Shown here piece by piece: positions 16,835-25,496 of a stretch of 64,000 nucleotides of DNA. The notes under the pieces were generated by a model. That model saw only the letters and a program-made list of their open reading frames with translations, did not search any database and had not been told where the DNA came from. The stretch is taken from contig NZ_CP065424.1 of NCBI RefSeq assembly GCF_017809215.1, positions 2,574,001 through 2,638,000 on the forward strand, written 5' to 3'. This DNA comes from Heyndrickxia oleronia. GTDB taxonomy: Bacteria; Bacillota; Bacilli; Bacillales; Bacillaceae_C. The translations under genes and the position numbers were made by a program. The stretch's first letter is position 1; every line of letters begins with the position of its first letter.

Positions 16835-17956
16835 ATGAATCAAATAATTATTATTGGAGCTGGAATTCTAGGTGCTTCAACTGCCTATCAATTAGCAAAG
16901 TCTGGAGCAGAAGTAATCGTCATTGATCGAATGGATAAAGGGCAAGCTACCGATGCAGCTGCAGGGATTGTTTGTCCATGGCTTTCTCAGAGGCGTAATA
17001 AAGCTTGGTATGCACTTGCTAAAGGCGGGGCAAAGTTTTATCCAAACTTAATTTCTGATTTAGAAAAAGATGGTGAACAAAATACTGGTTATGCACGTGT
17101 TGGAGCAATCAGTATCCATTCCGATCAAAAAAAGCTCTACGAAATGAAAAAGCGAGCATTAAAAAGAAAAGAAGATGCACCAGAAATGGGAGAAATCACA
17201 GTTTTATCGGAAGAACAGACAAAAGCCTTATTTCCTCCTCTAGCAGATGGTTTTGGAGCTGTTCATGTCAGTGGAGCTGCACGAGTAGATGGTCGAGCAC
17301 TTCGTTCCTCATTACTAAGAGGGGCAGCAAAGCATGGAGCAAATATAATAAATGGACATGCAGATTTAGTAATGGATGGCAATAAAGTTAAAGGTGTTAT
17401 TGTGAATGATCAAATGATACATAGCCATTCTGTGATTGTAACAACAGGTGTTTGGGCAAAACAGCTTCTTGAACCAATTGGGTTACATTTTAAAGTGTCT
17501 TCTCAAAAAGCACAAATTATTCATTTACAATTAACTAACATGGAAACAAAAGATTGGCCTGTGGTTATGCCACCTACAGACCAGTATATTCTAAGCTTTG
17601 ATGATCATCGAATTGTAATCGGAGCAACCCATGAAAATAATGTTGGTTTCGATTATCGAGTAACTGCAGGAGGTATTCACGAGGTTCTAAATAAGGCACT
17701 ACAGATTGCCCCGGGATTAGTAGATAGTACTATACTCGAAACGCGTGTTGGATTCCGACCATTTACACCAGACTTCCTTCCTGTATTTGGTCCTCTACCA
17801 GAGCATCAAGGAATCTTGCTCGCGAATGGACTTGGAGCATCAGGTTTAACGATGGGTCCCTTTATTGGGGCTGAATTAGCAAAGCTTGCCCTTGGATTAG
17901 AGTCAGATTTGGACCTAAGCCTTTATGATGTTGCAGGTGCAATTGAAAGTTTTTAG
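16835..17956 (+). CDS. FAD-dependent amino-acid oxidoreductase (DAO family)
   Basis: This 373-aa protein has an N-terminal FAD-binding motif IIIIGAGILGASTAYQLAKS at residues 4-23. The C-terminal DAO fold ends TRVGFRPFTPDFLPVFGPLP, then NGLGASGLTMGPFIGAELA. Relatives include glycine oxidase and D-amino-acid dehydrogenase; the substrate is not resolvable. I chose the ATG at 16835 because AAGGA lies 9 bp upstream, whereas the ATG at 16826 is almost touching it. A terminator follows at 18001. Confidence 0.9.
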   Translation: MNQIIIIGAGILGASTAYQLAKSGAEVIVIDRMDKGQATDAAAGIVCPWLSQRRNKAWYALAKGGAKFYPNLISDLEKDGEQNTGYARVGAISIHSDQKKLYEMKKRALKRKEDAPEMGEITVLSEEQTKALFPPLADGFGAVHVSGAARVDGRALRSSLLRGAAKHGANIINGHADLVMDGNKVKGVIVNDQMIHSHSVIVTTGVWAKQLLEPIGLHFKVSSQKAQIIHLQLTNMETKDWPVVMPPTDQYILSFDDHRIVIGATHENNVGFDYRVTAGGIHEVLNKALQIAPGLVDSTILETRVGFRPFTPDFLPVFGPLPEHQGILLANGLGASGLTMGPFIGAELAKLALGLESDLDLSLYDVAGAIESF

Positions 17957-18000
17957 TTACTTGTTTAAAAATCCCCTTTTCTAGTCTTTGTTGTAGAAAG

Positions 18001-18034
18001 GTCGTAAATCAAAAAAAGATTTACGACTTTTCTC
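18001..18034 (+). terminator. Terminator after the FAD oxidoreductase gene
   Basis: GTCGTAAATC and GATTTACGAC form a perfect 10-bp stem with a 7-A loop, followed by TTTTCTCTTT on the plus strand. Confidence 0.88.
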
Positions 18035-18106
18035 TTTAATACGTCAAAAAATTCAGAATAATGGTATGATAAATATATCTATTTTATTAATATAAAGGAG
18101 AGTTCT

Positions 18107-19450
18107 ATGAATCAAAAAAAAGATCAATGGTCATCGAAAATTGGTTTTATTTTATCTTCTGCAGGAGCTGCGATCGGTTTAGGAGCCATTTGGAAGTTTC
18201 CCTACGTCACCGGTATGAGTGGTGGAGGTGCATTCTTTCTTATTTTTGTTATTTTTACCATATTAATTGGGCTTCCATTGTTAATATCAGAATTTATTAT
18301 AGGACGTGGTTCCGGAAAAGAAGCAATTAGCGCCTATAAAGCCCTTGCACCAAATAGCCTTTGGGCCTGGGTAGGTAAACTAGGTGTTCTTGGTTGTTTT
18401 CTATTATTATCTTTTTATAGTGTAGTTGGTGGTTGGATTATCATTTATAGTGGATTATCCATCGTAGGAATGGTGATAAAAGAAGGTACTAATTACCCGG
18501 AGTTGTTCGGACAAATTACAAGCGACCCTTTAATTACGATTGGTGGTTTAGCACTCTTTATTCTTATTAATATTATTGTCATTTCATTCGGGATTCAAAA
18601 TGGAATCGAAAAGGCAAATAAATATATGATGCCGATCCTTTTTATCTTTTTTATCATTCTTGTCATTCGTTCCATTACCTTAGATGGAGCATTGGAAGGC
18701 ATTCAGTTTTTCTTATATCCTGATTTTTCAAAGATTACAGCTGAATCCATTCTATATGCATTAGGGCAGTCTTTTTTTTCATTAGCAGTTGGATTTTCTT
18801 GTATGGTAACCTACAGTTCATATTTAAAAAAGGATGTTAGTATTCCAGCATCTGCTTTTTCAGTAGTTTGGATGAATATATTTGTTTCACTGCTTGCGGG
18901 TCTAGCAATATTCCCAGTAGTTTTTGCGTTTGGATTAGAACCTGCTGGAGGTCCAGGATTATTATTTAATGTACTTCCGACTGTCTTTTCACAAATACCA
19001 TTTGGGGAAGTATTCCTTTGTTTGTTTTTAATTTTATTTTTATTTGCAACTTTAACTTCATCATTTAGTTTATTAGAAATAATTGTTGCTGCCTTTACTT
19101 CTAAGGGAAACAGATCAAGAAAAAAAACTTCATTGATTTCAGGAGCTATTGTTTTCCTCGCGGGGATTCCAGCAGCACTTTCTTTTGGCCCTTTGCAAAA
19201 ATTCCATATTTTAGGTAACAATATATTTGACGCGACTGATTACTTAGTCAGTAATCTAATGCTTCCAATTGGTAGCTTTCTTATAGCATTATTCATCAGT
19301 TATCGAATGGACCAATCATTAGTAAAGTCTGAATTTATGTTAAGTAACTCCTTGTCCTCTTCTTGGTATCTTTCATGGAGAATCTTAATGAAATGGGTTA
19401 TTCCGATCGTTATCGTCCTTGTATTTCTTAGTTTAGTTGGGGTTTTTTAA
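18107..19450 (+). CDS. Sodium-dependent transporter, NSS/SNF family (YocR/YhdH-like)
   Basis: This 447-aa membrane protein has the NSS signature in its first helix: GFILSSAGAAIGLGAIWKFP, residues 13-32. About 11 hydrophobic helices follow. Bacterial NSS members import amino acids or similar solutes with sodium. The length and short loops match the bacterial YocR/YhdH branch rather than eukaryotic neurotransmitter carriers. AAAGGAG precedes the ATG, and an extended -10-like TGGTATGAT lies about 45 bp upstream. Confidence 0.93.
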   Translation: MNQKKDQWSSKIGFILSSAGAAIGLGAIWKFPYVTGMSGGGAFFLIFVIFTILIGLPLLISEFIIGRGSGKEAISAYKALAPNSLWAWVGKLGVLGCFLLLSFYSVVGGWIIIYSGLSIVGMVIKEGTNYPELFGQITSDPLITIGGLALFILINIIVISFGIQNGIEKANKYMMPILFIFFIILVIRSITLDGALEGIQFFLYPDFSKITAESILYALGQSFFSLAVGFSCMVTYSSYLKKDVSIPASAFSVVWMNIFVSLLAGLAIFPVVFAFGLEPAGGPGLLFNVLPTVFSQIPFGEVFLCLFLILFLFATLTSSFSLLEIIVAAFTSKGNRSRKKTSLISGAIVFLAGIPAALSFGPLQKFHILGNNIFDATDYLVSNLMLPIGSFLIALFISYRMDQSLVKSEFMLSNSLSSSWYLSWRILMKWVIPIVIVLVFLSLVGVF

Positions 19451-19459
19451 TAAAAATTG

Positions 19460-19505
19460 AAAAAAAGGTGATGAATCTAAAAAATAAGATTCATCACCTT
19501 TTTTC
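19460..19505. terminator. Bidirectional terminator between convergent genes
   Basis: AGGTGATGAATCT and AGATTCATCACCT form a perfect stem with A-runs on the left and T-runs on the right. It therefore serves both the NSS gene (plus) and the signal peptidase gene (minus). Confidence 0.92.
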
Positions 19506-19507
19506 AT

Positions 19508-20041
19508 TTATTTCGGAAACCCTATCTTTTGAATAGGGAAAAATCTAAGCTTTACTTCACCGATTATAGAATCTTTATGAATAAATCCAAATTTTCGACT
19601 ATCATTACTATGTCTACGATTATCCCCCATAACAAACAAATAGTTCTTCGGCACATCTACTTGAAAATCCTCAGTCAATGTTTCTGTTAAAGAGATATTT
19701 TTTTTATTTTCTTGTAAATATGGTTCTTTGTATAATTCACCATTTATTAACAACTGATCATTTTTCATTTCCACATGGTCTCCAGGTAAACCTATAACCC
19801 TTTTAATAAAATCTTCATTTGAAATTGGAGAATGAAAAACAACCATATCTGAACGGTCAATGCGAGTTAATTTTGATACGATAAGTTTATTATTTTCTTC
19901 AAATGTTGGCATCATTGATACCCCTTGAACAGTAATTGGGGCAAAGATAAATTTCCTACAAATAAAGGCAACAACGACTGCAAATATAATGGTTTTGGTC
20001 CAAGAAAGAATTTCTTTTTTTATACTTTTTTTCATCTCCAT
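19508..20041 (-). CDS. Type I signal peptidase (SipS-like)
   Basis: This 177-aa protein has one N-terminal membrane anchor (residues 17-33) followed by the catalytic Ser in GVSMMPTF (Ser42), the general-base Lys in DFIKRVIGLPGD (Lys80) and the conserved VMGDNRRHSNDSRKFG near 136. It is the Ser-Lys peptidase that removes signal peptides from secreted proteins, single-anchored as in Bacillus Sip enzymes. GGTGGGAG precedes the start, and an in-frame ATG two codons later is equally possible. Confidence 0.95.
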   Translation of the reverse strand: MEMKKSIKKEILSWTKTIIFAVVVAFICRKFIFAPITVQGVSMMPTFEENNKLIVSKLTRIDRSDMVVFHSPISNEDFIKRVIGLPGDHVEMKNDQLLINGELYKEPYLQENKKNISLTETLTEDFQVDVPKNYLFVMGDNRRHSNDSRKFGFIHKDSIIGEVKLRFFPIQKIGFPK

Positions 20042-20342
20042 ACTCCCACCTTGTATTTTATAACCCTATTATACCATATTATGTATATTTATTTCTTTTA
20101 ACCCTTAAAAATAATCTTAATATTTAATAAATGATTCTCCCTTTAATTAAAGGAAACTATTCGATCTTTGGCGAATATATAAATATAAGAAATGTGAAAA
20201 CGCTTTGTTCATCGGACCCAAGTGAATAAGCCATTATCTTTTATCATAAAGCTAAAAAAAGAATACCTATAAATAGAAACTGGGGATGGACGGAGCAGAA
20301 CCACTTGATATTTTCATATCTTATAAAAGGGGGATGATGAAA
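20042..20342. other. Intergenic region upstream of the zinc-ribbon gene
   Basis: AT-rich sequence between divergent genes. It contains TGAAAACGCTTTGT near 20197, a 12/14 match to the CcpA cre consensus, which is too weak to call. No gene or RNA is supported. Confidence 0.3.
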
Positions 20343-20561
20343 ATGAGTAGTAAAGTTTTAGAAATTCAATGTACCAATCCTAATTGTAAAAGATGGTTCA
20401 AATCACCTTTTACTCATGGAAATTTAGACGGTTTTAATGTAAACGCTTTCAAAGGGTTAAAGGCTCAATGTCCAACCTGTGGGAAGATGGTAGCTGGAAC
20501 AAAGAAAAATGTAAGGGTTCGACTGTTCGATGACCATAGCCAATTTAATAAAATTTCATAA
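20343..20561 (+). CDS. Small zinc-ribbon-like protein (72 aa)
   Basis: Two Cys pairs, CTNPNCKRWF near residue 10 and CPTCGK near 44, can bind one zinc ion. The rest is basic (KKNVRVRLF). The function is not recognised; it could bind nucleic acid or partner proteins. AAAGGGGG lies 9 bp before the ATG at 20343, which is preferred over the overlapping ATGs at 20334 and 20337 and the longer frame from 20286. A strong terminator follows immediately. Confidence 0.72.
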   Translation: MSSKVLEIQCTNPNCKRWFKSPFTHGNLDGFNVNAFKGLKAQCPTCGKMVAGTKKNVRVRLFDDHSQFNKIS

Positions 20562-20568
20562 AAATGAC

Positions 20569-20612
20569 AGGACAGTCTCTAATTATCATTATTTAGGGAC
20601 TGTCTTTTTTTA
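20569..20612 (+). terminator. Terminator after the zinc-ribbon gene
   Basis: GACAGTCTCTAA and TTTAGGGACTGTC pair around a short loop and are followed by TTTTTTT on the plus strand. Confidence 0.9.
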
Positions 20613-20781
20613 TTTTGATTGAACGATATTCAAATGGGAATAGATATGTATCTATTTAAATAAAATTATAGATTTTTCAATACCTCCCTCACCTCCCCCA
20701 AAAAGCCACCATATACATACCCGTCAAAAATAAGTTCAAATTATTTTGTATGAAAAAATGATGTTCTGATGAAATTTTACT

Positions 20782-20831
20782 TTGACAGATAGAGTAATTT
20801 GAGTTAGTATTACTCTATCAGATAGAATAAT
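20782..20831 (+). promoter_or_regulatory. PadR-operon promoter with three operator half-sites
   Basis: TTGACA at 20782-20787 and TAGTAT at 20805-20810 have 17-bp spacing. GATAGAGTAAT (20788-20798) and ATTACTCTATC (20809-20819) are perfect 11-bp inverted arms covering the spacer and -10. A third half-site, GATAGAATAAT, follows at 20821-20831. The arrangement predicts autorepression by the PadR-type protein encoded 22 bp downstream. Confidence 0.75.
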
Positions 20832-20852
20832 CATTAAACTGGAAGGTGAATT

Positions 20853-21182
20853 ATGATTAGAAGTGACATCATTCGTGGACATTTGGACTCCATCATTCTT
20901 TGTTTAATTCTAGAAAAAGATCAGTACGGATATGAAATATCTAAACAAATAAGTCTACGTACAGAAAATCGATTTCAAATAAAAGAAGCAACTCTTTACG
21001 CTGTTTTTCAACGTCTAGAAAAAAAGGATCTAATTGAATCTTATACAGGTAGCATTACCCATGGCGGAAAACGAAAATATTACCGGATTACTCCACTTGG
21101 GAAAGCTTATCTTAAAGAAATGATTAAAGAATGGAAGGAAACAAAGGAAATCGTTGATTTATTTTTGGAGGGATTACAGTGA
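20853..21182 (+). CDS. PadR-family transcriptional regulator
   Basis: This 109-aa winged-helix protein contains ILEKDQYGYEISKQISLRTE near residues 20-39, KEATLYAVFQRLEKKDLIES near 44-63 and HGGKRKYYRITPLGKAYL near 69-86. These are the PadR recognition helix, dimer helix and wing. It probably represses its own operon through the inverted repeats in the promoter. The stop codon overlaps the GTG start of the next gene by 4 bp, so the pair is translationally coupled. Confidence 0.93.
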   Translation: MIRSDIIRGHLDSIILCLILEKDQYGYEISKQISLRTENRFQIKEATLYAVFQRLEKKDLIESYTGSITHGGKRKYYRITPLGKAYLKEMIKEWKETKEIVDLFLEGLQ

Positions 21183-21577
21183 AATCAGTAAAAGAGCATG
21201 TTGATGAATTATTCAAAAGAATTCCAGAAAGTCAAGAAAAAGAGCAAATTAAACAAGAAATAATAGAAAATCTTGAGGAAAAAGTATATGACTTAATTGC
21301 CCAAGGTAAAGAGGAAGAAGATGCCATTAATAAAACAATCATAGAATTTGGGGATATAGATGAAATTGAAAAAGAATTAGGAATAGCTCAACCTACTAAG
21401 AAGAATATGACCAAATTAGACTTAGGCTTTTCTATATGGGGTAGCGTTCTTATCATTGCCTTGTTTATATTTATTAATTTATATTATACACCAAAAACTA
21501 TTTGGTTTGTTTATCCTACATTTGCTGTATTATGGTGGCCGTTAAGTATGTTCTATAGATGGTTACGTCGAAAATAA
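21179..21577 (+). CDS. HAAS-type signalling protein fused to one 2TM unit (132 aa)
   Basis: The N-terminal half (about 1-70) is helical and acidic, VDELFKRIPESQEKEQIKQE and then IIEFGDIDEIEKELG. This is the pattern of HAAS/DUF1700 domains that partner PadR regulators. The C-terminal half carries two helices with WFVYPTFAVLWWPLSMFYRW, the same unit repeated four times in the next protein. It may sense membrane state and signal to the PadR protein. The start is GTG, overlapping the padR stop. Confidence 0.82.
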   Translation: MKSVKEHVDELFKRIPESQEKEQIKQEIIENLEEKVYDLIAQGKEEEDAINKTIIEFGDIDEIEKELGIAQPTKKNMTKLDLGFSIWGSVLIIALFIFINLYYTPKTIWFVYPTFAVLWWPLSMFYRWLRRK

Positions 21578-21590
21578 AGGAGAAATGAAC

Positions 21591-22220
21591 ATGCAGAAAC
21601 AGGATATAATTTTCGCTTGGTTAGGGAGTATCCTTTGTATCTTATTCTTCTTAGTGGTTAACTACTTAACTAATCCAGATTATTTATGGTTTATCTATCC
21701 AACCTTTTTTCTTTTACTCTGGCCATTTAGTATGTACTCTATTAAACATAAAAGCCTTAAATTACACTCACTTTTTACAAGTGTAATTCTAATTTTATTT
21801 TTCATAACAATTAATTATGTGCATAGCCCGTTTCACCCATGGTTTTTATATGCCAGTTATCCGATACTTTGGTGGCCAACCCTAATGTTTATGGAAAAAG
21901 GTCGGAAAACAGTTTTTCTTGCAATAATAGGAAGCCTAATGACAATTGTCTATTATTCTTTTCTAAACGCAACCATATCACCACAGTATCCGTGGGCAAT
22001 CTATCCTAGCTTTGTTGTTTTATGGTGGCCATTAGCACTATTTTACGCAAAAAAGAAGGAATATTACAAATTTTCGATCGCAGCTAGCTTACTAATCATT
22101 CTTTTTTTCATTGCTGTAAATACAGTATCTTCCCCTAATACTATTTGGGCGGTTTACCCTATTTTTATCATTCTTTGGTGGCCGTTAAGTATGTATTACT
22201 TTCAGTATCGAAGAAATTAG
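21591..22220 (+). CDS. Membrane protein built of four tandem 2TM repeats
   Basis: This 209-aa protein has eight predicted helices in four units of about 50 residues. Each unit ends in a W-x-x-YP...WWP-like motif: WFIYPTFFLLLWPFSM, WFLYASYPILWWPTLM, WAIYPSFVVLWWPLAL and WAVYPIFIILWWPLSM. This resembles the 2TM domain (PF13239-like), usually found once per protein. The function is unknown. I chose the ATG at 21591 because AGGAG is 8 bp upstream; the ATG at 21585 is only 2 bp away from it. The gene lies 13 bp after the HAAS gene and 45 bp before the desaturase, in one operon. Confidence 0.8.
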   Translation: MQKQDIIFAWLGSILCILFFLVVNYLTNPDYLWFIYPTFFLLLWPFSMYSIKHKSLKLHSLFTSVILILFFITINYVHSPFHPWFLYASYPILWWPTLMFMEKGRKTVFLAIIGSLMTIVYYSFLNATISPQYPWAIYPSFVVLWWPLALFYAKKKEYYKFSIAASLLIILFFIAVNTVSSPNTIWAVYPIFIILWWPLSMYYFQYRRN

Positions 22221-22265
22221 TTTTGCTCGTAATATATTAAATTGATGAAAAAGGTGATGGTGAAA

Positions 22266-23282
22266 ATGACAAACAAACTAAAGAACGAACTTCGTGAGTG
22301 GAAGGAAAAGTTAGCATCTTTTGAACGACCACGTATGTCTGCAAGTGTTAGCCAATTAATCAACTCAGTTGGACTTTTTGTTATATTTTGGGTATTGTCT
22401 TATTTAAGCCTAAATATTTCGTATTGGCTTACATTGTTATGCGCTATACCTGCAGCTGGATTTTTAGTTAGAACATTTATTATATTTCACGATTGTACGC
22501 ATTATTCGTTTTTCAAAAATCGAAAAGCTAATGAAATTGTTGGGATCATAACAGGCTTACTTACATTTTGTTCGTATGAACAATGGAAGCATAGCCACTC
22601 CATCCATCATGCAACGAATGGACATTTAGATAAACGTGGTGATGGAGATGTTTGGACACTAACATTACAAGAATATGCAAATGCTCCCTTTCTAAAGCGT
22701 GTGTGGTACCGAATCTATAGAAACCCGTTTGTCATGTTCATTATTGGACCTTTGTATCTTTTTTTAATCTCCTATCGTTTTAATCGAAAAAATGCAACAA
22801 AAAAAGAGAAGAGACATGTCTGGATAACAAATGTGATATTACTTACTATTGTACTAATTCTCGGCATGACATTAGGTTGGAAAGCGTTCATATTAGTTGA
22901 ACTCCCGATTTTTTTCATTGCCTCATTCGCAGGTGTATGGCTGTTTTATGTCCAGCATCAATTTGAAGATGGTTATTTTGAAAGTGGAGAAAATTGGAGT
23001 TATGTCGAGGCAGCATTAAAAGGTAGCTCTTACTATAAACTTCCAAAACTATTACAATGGTTCTCAGGGAATATTGGGTTTCACCATGTTCACCATCTTA
23101 ATTCCAAGGTTCCAAACTACCATTTAGAAGAAGCTCATAAAAGTGATCCCCGACTCCAAGATGTACCTACTCTTACATTATGGACAAGTCTAAAGTCACT
23201 TACTTTTAAGTTGTGGGATGAGAAATCTAAAAAGTTTATTGGAAATAGAGAAATTCAGAAATTTATTCGTAACAATATTTAA
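22266..23282 (+). CDS. Membrane fatty-acid desaturase
   Basis: This 338-aa protein has three histidine boxes: HDCTHYSF, HSHSIHH and FHHVHHLNSKVPNY. They sit between hydrophobic segments in the order and spacing of acyl-lipid desaturases of the delta-5/delta-12 type. It introduces a double bond into membrane acyl chains. I chose the ATG at 22266 because AAGGTG is well placed before it; upstream ATGs in the same frame are inside or before the ribosome site. It closes the PadR-HAAS-2TM operon, suggesting control of membrane fluidity by the PadR system. Confidence 0.92.
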   Translation: MTNKLKNELREWKEKLASFERPRMSASVSQLINSVGLFVIFWVLSYLSLNISYWLTLLCAIPAAGFLVRTFIIFHDCTHYSFFKNRKANEIVGIITGLLTFCSYEQWKHSHSIHHATNGHLDKRGDGDVWTLTLQEYANAPFLKRVWYRIYRNPFVMFIIGPLYLFLISYRFNRKNATKKEKRHVWITNVILLTIVLILGMTLGWKAFILVELPIFFIASFAGVWLFYVQHQFEDGYFESGENWSYVEAALKGSSYYKLPKLLQWFSGNIGFHHVHHLNSKVPNYHLEEAHKSDPRLQDVPTLTLWTSLKSLTFKLWDEKSKKFIGNREIQKFIRNNI

Positions 23283-23289
23283 TTGACTA

Positions 23290-23337
23290 GAAGGCAATCA
23301 AATTTTCATGGGAATCCCCTAAAATTTGATTGCCTTT
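23290..23337. terminator. Bidirectional terminator between desaturase and ilvA
   Basis: AAGGCAATCAAATTTT and AAAATTTGATTGCCTT are perfect 16-bp arms. The hairpin is followed by T-rich sequence to the right and A-rich sequence to the left, so it can end both convergent transcripts. Confidence 0.88.
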
Positions 23338-23360
23338 ATTAGTATGTTACGTGGAGAACG

Positions 23361-24629
23361 CTAAATGAGTAAGTGAAATAGATTACTATCCTTATTTACT
23401 TCTGTATAAGGAAATCCCTTTTTCTTCATTCGATCAATTAGTAAATGATAATCTTCCTTTCTTTTTAGCTCAATCCCGACTAGTCCAGGACCACATTCTT
23501 TATTATTCTTTTTGGTGTATTCAAAGGTAGTAATATCATCATCAGGGCCAAGAACATTATCTAAAAATTCCCTAAGCGCACCTGCCCTTTGTGGAAAGTT
23601 AACAATGAAGTAATAAAGTAATCCTTCATGGATCAATGATTTCTCTTTAATTTCCTGCATTCTCCCTATATCATTATTTCCCCCACTAATGACACAAACG
23701 ACTGATTTCCCTTTTAACTGTTCTTTATAATAATCTAGAGCAGCAATTGGCAATGCTCCGGCAGGTTCAGCAACTATAGCATGTTCATTATATAATTCTA
23801 ATATTGTCGTACATACTTTACCTTCCGGAACTGGAATAATGTCATCTACAAATTGACTACAAATCTCATAAGTTTTTTGACCGACACATTTTACCGCAGC
23901 ACCATCAACAAATTTATCAATATTTGACAGTGGATAAACACTCCCATTTTCAATAGATGCTTTCATACTTGCTGCCCCACTAGGCTCCACTCCAACTAGC
24001 TTGGTATGGGTAGAAACACTTTTTATGTAAGTACTTATTCCAGACATTAATCCACCACCACCGATGCTTGCGAAAACAAAATCTATAGGCTCTTCTACAT
24101 CGTTCAAAATTTCAACAGCTACTGTTCCTTGACCTGCTATCAATTTTTCATCATCAAAAGGGTGGATAAATACTCTGCCTTCCTTTTCTGCACATTCATA
24201 CGCACTTGCAGATGAATCATCAAATGTATCACCTATTAAAACTACTTCTATATGTTCACGACCAAACATTTTTACTTGATCTATTTTTTGTTTTGGAGTG
24301 GTTTGTGGCATAAAAATTTTTCCGTTTATTCCTAGGTCTCTGCAAGCATAAGCTACACCTTGAGCATGATTTCCTGCACTCGCACAAATAACTCCTCTTT
24401 CCCTTGCCTCAGCTTCAATTGTTTTAATTTTATAGTATGCTCCTCTAAGTTTAAATGAACGAACATGCTGTAAATCTTCTCGCTTTAGATATACATTACA
24501 CTGATATTTTTCAGATAATCGTTCATTTTTTTGTAATGGTGTATGCGCTACAATATCTTTTAGTTGTTGATACGCAATAAGAATGTCTTCCACATGTACT
24601 GTTTTTGCTTTCACCATCTCTTGACTCAT
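23361..24629 (-). CDS. ilvA: Threonine dehydratase, biosynthetic (IlvA)
   Basis: This 422-aa PLP enzyme contains VYLKREDLQHVRSFKLRGAY near residues 46-65 (PLP Lys in SFKLRGA), ASAGNHAQGVAYA near 83, and the phosphate-binding SIGGGGLMSG near 188. A single C-terminal ACT-like regulatory domain (from about 330, FIVNFPQRAGALREFLDNVL) matches the Bacillus/YgkA-type IlvA. It converts threonine to 2-oxobutanoate for isoleucine synthesis. GAAGGG precedes the ATG. Confidence 0.95.
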   Translation of the reverse strand: MSQEMVKAKTVHVEDILIAYQQLKDIVAHTPLQKNERLSEKYQCNVYLKREDLQHVRSFKLRGAYYKIKTIEAEARERGVICASAGNHAQGVAYACRDLGINGKIFMPQTTPKQKIDQVKMFGREHIEVVLIGDTFDDSSASAYECAEKEGRVFIHPFDDEKLIAGQGTVAVEILNDVEEPIDFVFASIGGGGLMSGISTYIKSVSTHTKLVGVEPSGAASMKASIENGSVYPLSNIDKFVDGAAVKCVGQKTYEICSQFVDDIIPVPEGKVCTTILELYNEHAIVAEPAGALPIAALDYYKEQLKGKSVVCVISGGNNDIGRMQEIKEKSLIHEGLLYYFIVNFPQRAGALREFLDNVLGPDDDITTFEYTKKNNKECGPGLVGIELKRKEDYHLLIDRMKKKGFPYTEVNKDSNLFHLLI

Positions 24630-24933
24630 TATTTACCCTTCTTTCCACAGAATTTTCCTATAATTTGTACATTATATCATGTCAAATTTAGATTTTAAAC
24701 ATTAATTTTCTAAATATTCAGATGAAAGCGTTGCCATTTAAAAATTTCTTTAAAGAATGTATAAAAATCGGAAAACAGCAAGCAAGGCTTTTACAAAAAC
24801 AACTTACTATAAGAAAATAGCCACGAAAAAAAGGGAAGAACATAAATATGTCGAATAAATGTATCTAATATGCTTTTTTTATAATAGTGATTGATTATCT
24901 TTAAAAATGATTAATCCAAAAGGTGTGATAGTA
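24630..24933. other. Divergent region upstream of ilvA and the P-loop kinase gene
   Basis: On the minus strand TTGACA (24685-24680) with TATAGG (24662-24657) at 17 bp can serve ilvA, and an overlapping TATAAT lies at 24676-24671. TGAAAGCGTTGCCA at 24722-24735 matches 13 of 14 positions of the CcpA cre consensus. A possible diverged copy of the dispersed repeat lies near 24757-24810 on the minus strand (TGTAAAAGCCTTGC). Confidence 0.4.
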
Positions 24934-25461
24934 ATGAATTTTTTTTTACAAATGGCAGGCTTCCCTGGTTCTGGTAAATCAACACTGTCGAGAAAAATAG
25001 CTCAAACAATTCAAGCAGTCATTATTGATCATGACATTGTCAAAACCGCTTTATTAGAATCGTTAGATGATCTTCCAATTGACCCTAGGAGAGCTGGGAG
25101 TGTGTCATATCATATTGAGTGGGCTTTAATTGAATTTCATCTTTCTCAAGGTCATAGTGTCATCTTCGATAGTCCATGCTTCTATTCTGAAATGGTGGAA
25201 AAAGGAGTAGCTTTAGCAAATAAAAATGGTGCAAAATACAAATATATTGAATGTTATTTAAACGATGTTGAAGAAATTAAGCGAAGATTAAAGAGCCGTA
25301 CCAGGATGGTGAGCCAAATTCAGACGGTGGATTCAGAGGAAGGTTTTTATCAAGCGATTAACCAAAGTAAAAAACCTGATACCAATCATTATCTCATCAT
25401 CGATTCGAGCCAACCACTAGAAAATTACATCAATAAAGTTCTCGAGTACATTAAATATTAA
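24934..25461 (+). CDS. P-loop ATPase/kinase-like protein
   Basis: This 175-aa protein has an N-terminal Walker A motif AGFPGSGKSTLSRK and then IIDHDIVKTALLES, the layout of small P-loop kinases and zeta-toxin/chloramphenicol-phosphotransferase-like proteins (AAA_33). FDSPCFYSE near 80 and a basic lid LKSRTRM near 122 are consistent with phosphoryl transfer. The substrate is unknown. I chose the ATG at 24934 because AGGTG sits 8 bp upstream; an in-frame ATG at 24907 lacks a site. Confidence 0.82.
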   Translation: MNFFLQMAGFPGSGKSTLSRKIAQTIQAVIIDHDIVKTALLESLDDLPIDPRRAGSVSYHIEWALIEFHLSQGHSVIFDSPCFYSEMVEKGVALANKNGAKYKYIECYLNDVEEIKRRLKSRTRMVSQIQTVDSEEGFYQAINQSKKPDTNHYLIIDSSQPLENYINKVLEYIKY

Positions 25462-25496
25462 AAGGGGCCATTTTTAAAAGCCCCCCCCTTAAATAT

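Noticed and set aside
20197..20210. cre site upstream of the zinc-ribbon gene
   Set aside because: TGAAAACGCTTTGT lacks the conserved terminal CA and the gene has no carbon-related role.
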